DNA from: Fontibacterium subtropicum
Lineage (GTDB): Bacteria > Pseudomonadota > Alphaproteobacteria > Pelagibacterales > Pelagibacteraceae
Length of the DNA stretch: 64,000 nt
Direction of reading: 5' to 3'
NCBI GenBank assembly: GCA_965235415.1
Contig: CBDDXD010000001.1
Span: 310,001 to 374,000, forward strand
Shown here: piece by piece, positions 8,229-16,445 of the stretch
Layout: every line of letters starts with the position of its first letter
Position numbering within the stretch: the first letter of the stretch is position 1
Program-made: the position numbers and the translations under genes
The notes under the pieces: generated by a model
What the model was told of the DNA's origin: nothing
The model's database searches: none
What the model saw: the letters and a program-made list of their open reading frames with translations, nothing else

Positions 8229-9308
8229 ATGAGTTTCAAATGTGGAATTGTAGGCTTACCAAACGTTGGTAAATCAACACTATTTAATGCTCTAACAAAA
8301 TCTAAAAATGCACAAGCAGCAAACTTTCCTTTTTGCACAATAGAACCAAACATCGGTGTTGTTACTGTTCCTGATGAAAGGTTAGAAAGACTTTCAAACA
8401 TTGCAAAATCGGAAAAGATTATACCAACATACATAACATTTGTAGATATTGCTGGACTAGTTGCTGGTGCGTCTAAAGGTGAAGGTTTAGGAAATAAATT
8501 TCTTGCAAATATAAGAGAGGTTGATGCTGTAATACATATGTTAAGATGTTTTGACTCAAGCGAGATACAAAATGTCAATAAAACAGTAGATCCTATAAGA
8601 GATCTAGAGACAGTAGAAACTGAAATGATGATTTCTGATTTAGAGTCTGTTGAAAAAAGATTATCTCAAAAAAAAAATAAAAATAATGAATTAAATAAAG
8701 ATTTTTTTGAAATTTTAGAACATGTTTATGAATTTTTAAAAAAAGGCATCCGTCCAGATAAACTAGAAGAAAAATTCGATAAAAAATTAATTAAAAATTT
8801 AGGGATTCTATCAACTAAACCCAGAATCTTAGTCTGCAATGTAGATGAAAATAGCGTTAGCTCAGGTAATAATTATTCTCAAAAAATAAAAGAAAAATTT
8901 AAAAATGACACAGTAGTAATCGTTTCTGCTGAAATTGAACAGCAAATTACCGAACTTCAAGATTCTGAAGCTAATGAATTTATGAAAGAAATTGGAATAA
9001 ATGAATCTGGATTAGATCAAATTATAAAGGCTGGATATAAAATTTTAAACTTATGCACTTATTTTACTGTAGGGCCCAAAGAAACTCACGCATGGACTAT
9101 TGAAAAAAAATGCAAAGCCCCTGATGCAGCTGAAGTTATTCACTCTGATTTTAAAAAAGGATTTATAAAAGCTGAGGTTATATCTTATCTAGATTATATT
9201 CAGTATGCGGGGGAAACCGGCGCTAGAGATAATGGAAAATTAAAAATTGAGGGAAAAGACTATGAAGTAGCTGATGGAGATGTATTACACTTTAGGTTCA
9301 ACACTTAA
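8229..9308 (+). CDS. ychF: Ribosome-associated ATPase YchF/OLA1
   Basis: YchF is an Obg-family P-loop protein that prefers ATP and binds ribosomes; it is linked to stress responses. The 359-aa protein has G1 GLPNVGKST, G3 DIAGLVAGASKGEGLG, a coiled-coil insert near 130-200, the NVDE nucleotide-specificity motif in place of NKxD, and a C-terminal TGS domain (about 275-357, ending DGDVLHFRFNT). The 3' end overlaps convergent petC by 24 bp. Confidence 0.95.
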   Translation: MSFKCGIVGLPNVGKSTLFNALTKSKNAQAANFPFCTIEPNIGVVTVPDERLERLSNIAKSEKIIPTYITFVDIAGLVAGASKGEGLGNKFLANIREVDAVIHMLRCFDSSEIQNVNKTVDPIRDLETVETEMMISDLESVEKRLSQKKNKNNELNKDFFEILEHVYEFLKKGIRPDKLEEKFDKKLIKNLGILSTKPRILVCNVDENSVSSGNNYSQKIKEKFKNDTVVIVSAEIEQQITELQDSEANEFMKEIGINESGLDQIIKAGYKILNLCTYFTVGPKETHAWTIEKKCKAPDAAEVIHSDFKKGFIKAEVISYLDYIQYAGETGARDNGKLKIEGKDYEVADGDVLHFRFNT

Positions 9309-10070
9309 CCAAATCTTTTTCTTAACAAGATAAACTAATACCGTAAGTATCAATAAATAAAATACAGTTTTAAATCCTATTCTTTTTCTAGCCTCTAAAT
9401 GAGGTTCTGATGCCCAAGTTAAAAAAGTTACAACATCTTTTGCAAGTTGTTCTTGTGTCGCTAAAGTGCCATCTGAATAATTTACAGAATCTTTATTTAG
9501 CGGCTGCGCCATTTTAATTTTATTACCTGGCATATATTTATTATAATATACTCCATCCTCTAGTTTTATGCCTTTTGGGGGTTTGTCATCATAGCCCATT
9601 AAAATAGAATAAATATAATCTGGACCTCCAGCTCTAGCTTTTACTAAAACTGACATATCAGGGGGATAAGCACCACCGTTTGCAGCTCTTGCTGCTTTTT
9701 CATTAGGAAATGGACTTGTAAATTTATCAGATGGTTTTCCAGGTCTTCTAAACATTTCTCCTTTGTCATTAGGACCATCTAAAACTTCAACTTTTGATGC
9801 TATTGCTTTAACTTCCTCTTCGGAAAAACTTGGCCCACCTGCTTCTGATAAATTTCTATAACTTAAAAGATTCATTGAATGACAAGATGAACAAACTTCT
9901 GTGTAAACTTGATAGCCTCTTTGAAGAGAGGCTCTATCAAATTTTCCAAAAAAACCATCAAATGACCAAGATTGCTTTAAAAGCTTCTCTTGTTTTTCTG
10001 CTGAAAAAGAATTTGAAATATTTAATAATAAAAAGAAGAAAAATAACGAAAATTTTAGTACTAAACTCAT
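9285..10070 (-). CDS. petC: Cytochrome c1 of the bc1 complex
   Basis: This is the membrane-anchored c-type cytochrome that passes electrons from the Rieske centre to soluble cytochrome c. The 261-aa precursor has a signal peptide (about 1-23), the heme-binding CSSCH motif (about residue 60), a distal Met-ligand region (KIKMAQPLNK) and one C-terminal transmembrane anchor (about 235-255, FKTVFYLLILTVLVYLV). It is third in petA-petB-petC, 7 bp after petB. The 3' end overlaps ychF by 24 bp. Confidence 0.95.
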   Translation of the reverse strand: MSLVLKFSLFFFFLLLNISNSFSAEKQEKLLKQSWSFDGFFGKFDRASLQRGYQVYTEVCSSCHSMNLLSYRNLSEAGGPSFSEEEVKAIASKVEVLDGPNDKGEMFRRPGKPSDKFTSPFPNEKAARAANGGAYPPDMSVLVKARAGGPDYIYSILMGYDDKPPKGIKLEDGVYYNKYMPGNKIKMAQPLNKDSVNYSDGTLATQEQLAKDVVTFLTWASEPHLEARKRIGFKTVFYLLILTVLVYLVKKKIWLSVEPKV

Positions 10071-10077
10071 GTTTTAT

Positions 10078-11379
10078 CTAAAAGATTTTAAATGTTTTAA
10101 TTCTTCCTTGTTTTTTCCAATCCTCATACTCATGAATACTATTAGGCATAGGGAGAGTTTTTTCTGTTAACGATACCAAAGGAGCTATAACTAAAAAGAA
10201 TAAAAACCAATAAACAGTGCCTACTCTAGCAATTAAAACATAAATTCCTTCTGCTGGCATTCCTCCTACGTACATTAATATAAAAAAATCAAGTACGAAT
10301 AAAAAAACAAACTGTTTCCATATTGGTCTAAAAACTGAAGATCGAACTTTGGATAAATCTAACCAAGGTAATAAACCCAGAACTGCAATACTGCTTACCA
10401 TTGCAATAACTCCTAAAAGTTTATCAGGAATACTTCTTAAAATTGCATAGAAAGGTAAAAAATACCATTCTGGAACAATATGAGCTGGTGTTACCAATGG
10501 ATCTGCAGGAATATAATTGTCCGGATGTCCGAGATAATTTGGCGCGTACATTGTAATTAAAACAAAAGCTAATAAAAAAATTAACATCGCAAATAAATCT
10601 TTGCTGGTTGTAAAAGGTGCAAAACTAACTGTATCTCTGGTATCAGCTGGCTCAATACCGGATGGATTGTTGGAGCCAACAATATGTAAAGCTATTACAT
10701 GAAAAATTACTACGCCTAAAATTCCAAAAGCTAAAAGCCAATGTAAAACATAAAATCGATTCAAAGTTGAATCTCCAACAGAATAGTCTCCCCATAGCCA
10801 TGTAACTATTGCTTTACCTACTAATGGTACTGCTGAGAATAAATTTGTTATAACTGTTGCTCCCCAATAACTCATTTGACCCCATGGTAAAGTATAACCA
10901 AGGAAAGCAGTGGCCATCATCATGAAAAAAATAACAATTCCAATAAGCCACATTAGTTGTCGGGGTTCTTTGTATGAACCATAATAAAGTCCTCTAAAAA
11001 TATGAATATATACTGCTATAAAAAAGAAAGAGGCGAAATTCATGTGAGCATATCTAAGAAGCCATCCATAATTTACATCTCGCATAATTTTTTCAACGGA
11101 TATGAAAGCTTCAGTTGAAGATGGTTTGTAGTGCATACCAAGAACTAATCCAGTGACAATTAAAAATATGAGACATATCATTAATATTCCGCCTAGGCTC
11201 CAGAGGTAACTTAAATTTTTTGGAACTTGGAAATCTAAATACTCGTATTTAAACATTCTGATAATTGGAAGACGATTATCTATCCAGCCAACAACTCCTT
11301 TAAATGGAGATCCACCTACTTTATTTGTATGAACTGGTTTAATATTGTTACTATTTAAATCAGAATCTTTACCACTCAT
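10078..11379 (-). CDS. petB: Cytochrome b of the bc1 complex
   Basis: Cytochrome b carries both quinone sites and two b hemes. The 433-aa protein has eight predicted transmembrane helices. Heme-ligand histidines are in helices B (RYAHMNFASFFFIAVYIHIFR) and D (HWLLAFGILGVVIFHVIALH). The Qo-site PEWY motif is present (VPEWYFLPFYAILRSIPDK). Length is typical for alphaproteobacteria. It lies 8 bp downstream of petA. Confidence 0.97.
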   Translation of the reverse strand: MSGKDSDLNSNNIKPVHTNKVGGSPFKGVVGWIDNRLPIIRMFKYEYLDFQVPKNLSYLWSLGGILMICLIFLIVTGLVLGMHYKPSSTEAFISVEKIMRDVNYGWLLRYAHMNFASFFFIAVYIHIFRGLYYGSYKEPRQLMWLIGIVIFFMMMATAFLGYTLPWGQMSYWGATVITNLFSAVPLVGKAIVTWLWGDYSVGDSTLNRFYVLHWLLAFGILGVVIFHVIALHIVGSNNPSGIEPADTRDTVSFAPFTTSKDLFAMLIFLLAFVLITMYAPNYLGHPDNYIPADPLVTPAHIVPEWYFLPFYAILRSIPDKLLGVIAMVSSIAVLGLLPWLDLSKVRSSVFRPIWKQFVFLFVLDFFILMYVGGMPAEGIYVLIARVGTVYWFLFFLVIAPLVSLTEKTLPMPNSIHEYEDWKKQGRIKTFKIF

Positions 11380-11387
11380 AATAATTT

Positions 11388-11912
11388 TTATCCTAATTTA
11401 ATTTTACTATCCCCAACAAATTCATATGTTGGAACTTCCAAATTAGTTGGGGCTGGACCTTTTCTAATCCTTCCAGAACTATCATAATGAGATCCATGAC
11501 AAGGACAAAACCATCCGCCGTAATCACCTTTGCCGCTGATTGGAACACAGCCTAAATGAGTACAAACTCCTACTAAAACTAGCCATTCAGATTTTTTAAC
11601 TCGTTTATTATCAGGTTGAGGATCTTTTAATTCTTTAAGATCAACTTTTTCAGCATTAGTAATTTCTTCTTTGGTTCTTCTTTTAATAAAAACAGGTTTT
11701 CCTCTCCATAGAACTGTTATTTCTTGACCCTCTTTAATTTTTGATAAATCAACTTCAATAGATGCTAAAGCTTTTACTGAGGAGTCTGGATTCATTTGAT
11801 TTATAACTGGCCAAACCGCGGTTCCAACACCTACTACACCGACAGCTGTTGTCGCAACGGTTAAAAAATCTCTTCTATTTTTCTTATCCGGGTTATTATT
11901 ATTTTCTGACAT
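11388..11912 (-). CDS. petA: Rieske iron-sulfur subunit of the bc1 complex
   Basis: This 174-aa subunit accepts an electron from ubiquinol at the Qo site. It has a Tat-like N-terminus (KNRRDFLTVA) followed by a single transmembrane anchor. The two cluster-binding motifs are CTHLGC (about 116-121) and CPCHGSH (about 136-142), giving 2 Cys and 2 His ligands plus the disulfide pair. It is first in petABC. The 76-bp gap to divergent trmL must hold the promoter; I saw no clear consensus there. Confidence 0.96.
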   Translation of the reverse strand: MSENNNNPDKKNRRDFLTVATTAVGVVGVGTAVWPVINQMNPDSSVKALASIEVDLSKIKEGQEITVLWRGKPVFIKRRTKEEITNAEKVDLKELKDPQPDNKRVKKSEWLVLVGVCTHLGCVPISGKGDYGGWFCPCHGSHYDSSGRIRKGPAPTNLEVPTYEFVGDSKIKLG

Positions 11913-11988
11913 AAATATTTAATTTAATTATTTCTAAACTATTTTCTTTTCCATAGCCAGAATGACGCATAAATAATAAATTTCTTAT

Positions 11989-12444
11989 ATGATTAATATT
12001 GCATTATTTCAGCCCGATATTCCTCAAAATACTGCTGCAACCATAAGATTGTGTGCATGTTTGAATACAACTTTAGAAATCGTTGAACCTTGCGGATTTC
12101 AATTTGATGAAAAAAGACTCAAAAGCATCTACATGGATTACTATAAAAATTGTAAAATTATAAGACATCAATCATTTAGTGATTTTATTAAAACTAAAAA
12201 AGATAAAAGAATAATTCTATTAACAACTAAAGCGAAAAAAAATTATTATAATTTTGATTATAAAAAAGATGACACAATATTATTTGGTAGAGAAAGTGCT
12301 GGCGTACCAGATTTTGTACACGAGATAGCTAATGCAAGATTAAAGATACCCATCTCTAAAAACACTAGATCTTTAAATGTTGTAACTTCTATTTCTATTG
12401 TGTTATCTGAGGCGCTTAGGCAAAACAATTACTATAATATTTAA
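11989..12444 (+). CDS. trmL: tRNA (cytidine(34)-2'-O)-methyltransferase
   Basis: TrmL methylates the wobble nucleotide of certain tRNA-Leu species using SAM. The 151-aa single-domain SPOUT enzyme has the standard motifs: NIALFQPDIPQNTAATIRLCAC at the N-terminus, LFGRESAGVPDFVHE and the knot motif RSLNVVTSISIVLSEALRQ. Length matches YibK/TrmL. It precedes hemF by 2 bp. Confidence 0.93.
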   Translation: MINIALFQPDIPQNTAATIRLCACLNTTLEIVEPCGFQFDEKRLKSIYMDYYKNCKIIRHQSFSDFIKTKKDKRIILLTTKAKKNYYNFDYKKDDTILFGRESAGVPDFVHEIANARLKIPISKNTRSLNVVTSISIVLSEALRQNNYYNI

Positions 12445-12446
12445 TA

Positions 12447-13289
12447 ATGAATTCAAATTTAGAAAAAAAAAAAATTATTGCTAAAAATTGGTTTGAAAAT
12501 TTAAGAAATTCTATTTGTGATGAATTTGAAAAAATCGAATATCTTAAATCTAAAAAGAGAATCTTTTTTAAAAAAAAAAAATGGACTGCTGGTGGAGGTT
12601 CTAAAGGTGGAGGAACGTTTTCGTTAATTGAAAATGGGTCTGTCTTTGAAAAAGTCGGAGTTAATATTTCTACAGTCTTTGGAAAATTTAATAAAGAATT
12701 TAGAAAAAAAATTCCTGGGGCGTTACACAACCCAAGTTTTTGGGCTTCAGGAATTTCTATTGTGGCACATATGCAAAATCCAAAAGTTCCTGCATTTCAC
12801 TTTAATACTCGATTTATAGTAACTTCAAAATCTTGGTTTGGTGGAGGAATGGATATGACTCCATGTATAAAAGATTTAAATCAAAAAAAATATTTTCATC
12901 AAGAAATAAAAAAAATGTGTAATCTTTATAATAAGAATTATTATTCTCAGCATAAAAAAAATTGCGATAAATATTTTTACTTACCTCATAGACAAGAGCC
13001 TAGAGGTGATGGTGGAATATTTTATGATTATCTTAACTCTAATGACTGGGATAAAGACTTTAATTATACACGAGATGTTGGAATAACTTTTTTAAAAGTA
13101 TCTTCTAAGATAATACAAAAAAAAATGTTTTTAAAATGGAATGAAAAAGATAAAGAAAAACAATTAATTAAAAGAGGAAGATATGTAGAATTTAATTTAT
13201 TATATGACCGCGGTACAAAATTTGGTCTGAATACTAATGGTAATATAGAAGCTATTTTTATGTCGCTTCCCCCGCTAGCAAAATGGTAA
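12447..13289 (+). CDS. hemF: Oxygen-dependent coproporphyrinogen III oxidase
   Basis: HemF decarboxylates coproporphyrinogen III to protoporphyrinogen IX in aerobic heme synthesis. The 280-aa protein shows the family blocks: GGGSKGGGTFSLIENGSVFEKVGVN in pieces, FHFNTRFIV, WFGGGMDMTPC, HRQEPRGDGGIFYDYL and RGRYVEFNLLYDRGTKFGL. Catalysis needs O2, consistent with the aerobic respiratory chain in this window. It lies 2 bp after trmL and 8 bp before greA. Confidence 0.96.
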   Translation: MNSNLEKKKIIAKNWFENLRNSICDEFEKIEYLKSKKRIFFKKKKWTAGGGSKGGGTFSLIENGSVFEKVGVNISTVFGKFNKEFRKKIPGALHNPSFWASGISIVAHMQNPKVPAFHFNTRFIVTSKSWFGGGMDMTPCIKDLNQKKYFHQEIKKMCNLYNKNYYSQHKKNCDKYFYLPHRQEPRGDGGIFYDYLNSNDWDKDFNYTRDVGITFLKVSSKIIQKKMFLKWNEKDKEKQLIKRGRYVEFNLLYDRGTKFGLNTNGNIEAIFMSLPPLAKW

Positions 13290-13297
13290 AAAACTAA

Positions 13298-13774
13298 ATG
13301 GAAAAAGAACCCATTACACCTCAAGGTTTAGAAAAAATTAAAATAGAATTACAAGAAAGAATTTCTGTAATAAGACCAAAGATTGTCAGTGCCATTTCGG
13401 AAGCGAGAGCTCACGGTGATCTTAAAGAAAATGCTGAATATCATGCTGCCAAAGAAGAACAGGGTCATAATGAAAGAAGAATTCAAGAAATTGAAACAAC
13501 AATAGCAACTGCCAACATTGTGGATGTTACAAAAATTAAAAATGATAACAAAGTAATTTTTGGATCAACAATTATTTTACTAGATATGGAAAATAAAGAA
13601 AAAAAGAAATACAAAATTGTTGGCAAAGATGAAGCAAACGCAAAAGAAGGGTTGTTATTTTATAAATCACCAATAGCATTAGAATTAGTTTCTAAACACA
13701 CTGGTGACTTTGTTTCTGTTAAAACTCCAGCTGGAGAAAAAAATTATGAGATTATTGAAGTTAAATATATTTAA
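13298..13774 (+). CDS. greA: Transcription elongation factor GreA
   Basis: GreA rescues backtracked RNA polymerase by stimulating transcript cleavage. The 158-aa protein has the N-terminal coiled coil with the acidic tip motif (GDLKENAEYHAAKEEQ, about 42-57) and the C-terminal FKBP-like domain. The TAA stop shares the palindrome TTAA (13771-13774) with the stop of the convergent cca gene. Confidence 0.97.
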   Translation: MEKEPITPQGLEKIKIELQERISVIRPKIVSAISEARAHGDLKENAEYHAAKEEQGHNERRIQEIETTIATANIVDVTKIKNDNKVIFGSTIILLDMENKEKKKYKIVGKDEANAKEGLLFYKSPIALELVSKHTGDFVSVKTPAGEKNYEIIEVKYI

Positions 13775-14974
13775 TTTAAGGATTGAATATTACGTAAATT
13801 TAATTTGAAGTTATTTTTAATCCATGAATCTTTTAAGAATTCTAATTTTTTTCCAAGTGTTTTTCCTTCTTTAAATCCTTTTTTAATTAAAAAATCTCCA
13901 GAAATTGGAAATTTTGGTACTTTAAATTTTTTAATAAACAGCATGTATTTTATAAAGTTTTTCAGATTAATTTCTTTTTTTATACAAAAAATAAAATTTA
14001 AAAAACCTAAAGTTAAATCTTTATTATAAAAATATAACTGACGTCTGATTGTCTGATAATCATAAGATTTATTTTTTAACAGTTTAAACTGTTCGTAAAT
14101 AAAATTAAGATAATCTTTATCCTTATTAGACAATCGAAATTCTTTAGAAAAATAGATATTTTTTTTATTATATCCAACTAATAATATTGAAAGGATTTGA
14201 AGATAATTTAAATTTAATCTTAATTTTTTATTCAAAATCTCAACTCTATTTAATCTATCAAAAAATTTTATTTTATACTTTTGATTCTAAAATTTTTTTG
14301 AAATAATTCTTATTATTAATATTTAATAAATTTTTTTGTTCTAAAATTTTTTTTAACTCTACAAATAATCTTTCTTTAGAAATAAATTTTAAAAATTTAA
14401 TATTTTTATTAATAATTCTTATAGTATTTCTATCTTTAATATTAGAATTATATTCTAATGAAAATCTTATGTATCTTAGAATTCTTAAATAATCTTCTTT
14501 AATTCTTAAATCTGCACTTCCAATAAAATTAATTTTTTTATTTTTTAAATCGTTAATTCCGCTTAATGGATCAAAAATTTTTCCAAACTTATCACAATAA
14601 ATTGCATTGATTGTAAAATCTCTTCTTAATGAATCTTCTATCCAATTATTCGTCAATTGTATTTTTGTATGCCTACCATCAGGCTTTATATCTTTTCTTA
14701 GAGAGGTAATTTCATATTTATAATTTTTAGAAAAAGTTGTAATTGACCCGTATTTGATTGCCGAATCTAAGACTTTATAATTATTTTTTAATAATATTTT
14801 TTTAATCTTCTCAGGCTTATAAACAGTAGCTAAATCGATATCTGTTGTTAATTTTCCCTCTATCGCTTTTCTAACGCAACCTCCAACAAACTGGGTATGA
14901 GTTTTTGAATTTATTGGATTTAAAATTGAAATTAATTTTTTATTTTCTCTTGAAAATAAAAATGTTTTTTTCAT
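13771..14974 (-). pseudogene. cca: CCA tRNA nucleotidyltransferase/poly(A) polymerase family, single frameshift
   Basis: The enzyme adds or repairs the 3' CCA of tRNAs. The N-terminal segment (14273-14974, 233 codons) has the nucleotidyltransferase head: GGCVRKAIEGKLTTDIDLAT with the DxD metal ligands, then RRDFTINAIY and the RFSLEY region. It stops after KILESKV. The rest continues in another frame as KIKFFDRLNRVEILNKK and runs to 13771, rejoining if one base is removed at TCAAAAG near 14276-14283. The combined length of about 400 aa fits the family. It follows the GNAT gene by 8 bp and shares a TTAA with greA. The single lesion beside an A-run could be a sequencing indel. Confidence 0.82.
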
Positions 14975-14982
14975 TAAAAATA

Positions 14983-15453
14983 TTAATATAATTCTATTTT
15001 ACCAGAAATTGTAATATCTTTTTCTGAGAATTTTTTTAATAAGATTTTTTCTTTTCTTACATTTAATGAAAAATATATATTATGATTTCTTTCAAAACCA
15101 AATTGTCCATAATAATCAAATTCTCCAATTAAAATAATAAAATCAATTTTTTTTTTATCAATATCACTTATACTTTTGTTTACTAATTCTTTTCCTATTC
15201 CTCTCCCTTTGAATTTTTGATCAACTATTAAAGGTCCCAACATTAACCCATTATTATTATCTATCTTACAATTAAAATATCTTACGCTACCAATTATTTT
15301 CTGTGCTTTACAATAAACTTTTGAATATTTTATATTGTGCTCAAGACTCTCTCTTAATCTAAAACTGGGTCTTGCATATCTTCCTGGTCCCAAAACATCT
15401 TCCTCAAGTAAAAAAATTTTTTTTTTATCTGATTTTTTTTCTTGTCTAATCAC
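14983..15453 (-). CDS. GNAT-family N-acetyltransferase
   Basis: This protein of about 156 aa has a GNAT fold. The acetyl-CoA loop reads VDQKFKGRGIGKELV, preceded by the LMLGPLIV strand and followed by GEFDYYGQFGFER, typical of the YhbS-like group. Its reading frame is open upstream through the tRNA-Gln gene, so the true start must lie after the tRNA 3' end. I chose the GTG at 15453, which places VIRQEKKSD where homologues begin. An ATT upstream cannot be excluded. It lies between tRNA-Gln and cca. The substrate is unknown. Confidence 0.75.
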   Translation of the reverse strand: MIRQEKKSDKKKIFLLEEDVLGPGRYARPSFRLRESLEHNIKYSKVYCKAQKIIGSVRYFNCKIDNNNGLMLGPLIVDQKFKGRGIGKELVNKSISDIDKKKIDFIILIGEFDYYGQFGFERNHNIYFSLNVRKEKILLKKFSEKDITISGKIELY

Positions 15454-15471
15454 AGTAATTATTTTTTTATT

Positions 15472-15545
15472 TGGCTGGGGCTCCAGGATTCGAACCTGGG
15501 ATGGCGGGATCAAAACCCGCTGCCTTACCGCTTGGCTAAGCCCCA
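15472..15545 (-). tRNA. tRNA-Gln (anticodon UUG), CCA encoded
   Basis: The 74-nt cloverleaf reads from 15545 down to 15472. The acceptor stem TGGGGCT pairs with AGCCCCA over all 7 bp, then discriminator G and an encoded CCA. The D-arm (GCC...GGC), the anticodon stem GCGGG/CCCGC with loop TTTTGAT (anticodon TTG) and the T-arm CCAGG/CCTGG with loop TTCGAAT are intact. It sits 21 bp after ispE and 18 bp before the GNAT start on the same strand, so it may be cut from a mixed mRNA-tRNA transcript. Confidence 0.96.
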
Positions 15546-15566
15546 ATTTTTATTTTAGAAATAAGG

Positions 15567-16445
15567 TTATATTATTTTTACTTTCCTTATCCAATAACTT
15601 TTATAATGTTTTTTTAGAGAAAGAATAGCATCAGCTAATTGCAAATTATTTTCAAAAATAGCAAAACAAGCTGAACCACTACCTGTCATTCTAGCCACCT
15701 TACAGCCTTTTAATTTCTTAAGGAACGTTAATAATTTTAATATGATCTTGTTATATTTAAAAGCACTCTGCTCTAAATCATTTCCTTTATAATTTAAAAA
15801 TTTAAATAAATAACTCACATTTAAAATATTCTTTTTTAAAAAGTTAAATTGAGAATTATTTTTTTTTGAAAATATTTTATTTGAAAGATAAATTTTTTTT
15901 GTTGAATTAAGAAAGTTTGGATAAACTAACAATAAATTAAATTTTGGTTTTTTATTAAAATTTATGATTTTATTATTTGGCCCATAAAGAATTTTGAAAT
16001 TAGTATTTAACGAGGGTTCGACATCAGCACCTATCTTATTACATATTAAAGAAATAGTTTTGCTTTTTAAATTTAGTTTTAAATATTTATTAAAAAAATT
16101 AAGTAATGCAGAAACATCTACTGAACCACCTCCAAATCCAGAACCCTGTGGTATATTTTTTACAATCCTAATTTTAAATTTATGTTCATTAAATTTTGGG
16201 TATTTTTTTAAAATATTTAATAATTTTAATACTGTGTTGTTGGTATTGCTTATTCCTTTTGAAAATTTTCCTGTAAAAATAATCTTATTATCTGTTTTGC
16301 TATTAGTTACAAAAATCTGATCATAAATATTAAAAAAACAAAATAAGGTTTCTATTTCGTGATATTTATTCTTTAATTTTTTGATTACTTTTAAATATAG
16401 ATTTATTTTACCATACGCTTTAAGAGTTGTTTTTATCAGCATCAT
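15567..16445 (-). CDS. ispE: 4-diphosphocytidyl-2-C-methyl-D-erythritol kinase
   Basis: IspE is the ATP-dependent GHMP kinase of the MEP isoprenoid pathway. The 292-aa protein has the N-terminal AYGKINLYLKV motif, the ATP-binding glycine-rich motif PQGSGFGGGSVDVSALL and the C-terminal GHMP motif RMTGSGSACFAIF. The start lies 26 bp inside the upstream TPR gene. The pathway's last enzyme, IspH, is encoded at 29.2 kb. The family usually has a Lys/Asp pair near KINL/GADVEPSL, which is visible here. Confidence 0.93.
   Translation of the reverse strand: MMLIKTTLKAYGKINLYLKVIKKLKNKYHEIETLFCFFNIYDQIFVTNSKTDNKIIFTGKFSKGISNTNNTVLKLLNILKKYPKFNEHKFKIRIVKNIPQGSGFGGGSVDVSALLNFFNKYLKLNLKSKTISLICNKIGADVEPSLNTNFKILYGPNNKIINFNKKPKFNLLLVYPNFLNSTKKIYLSNKIFSKKNNSQFNFLKKNILNVSYLFKFLNYKGNDLEQSAFKYNKIILKLLTFLKKLKGCKVARMTGSGSACFAIFENNLQLADAILSLKKHYKSYWIRKVKII

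Noticed and set aside
12416..12730. Open frame of 104 codons opposite hemF and the end of trmL
   Set aside because: It is a frame shadow of the well-conserved hemF gene; no recognisable motifs.
15454..15546. N-terminal extension of the GNAT protein through the tRNA
   Set aside because: The extension is the translation of tRNA-Gln on the same strand, so it cannot be a real protein start.
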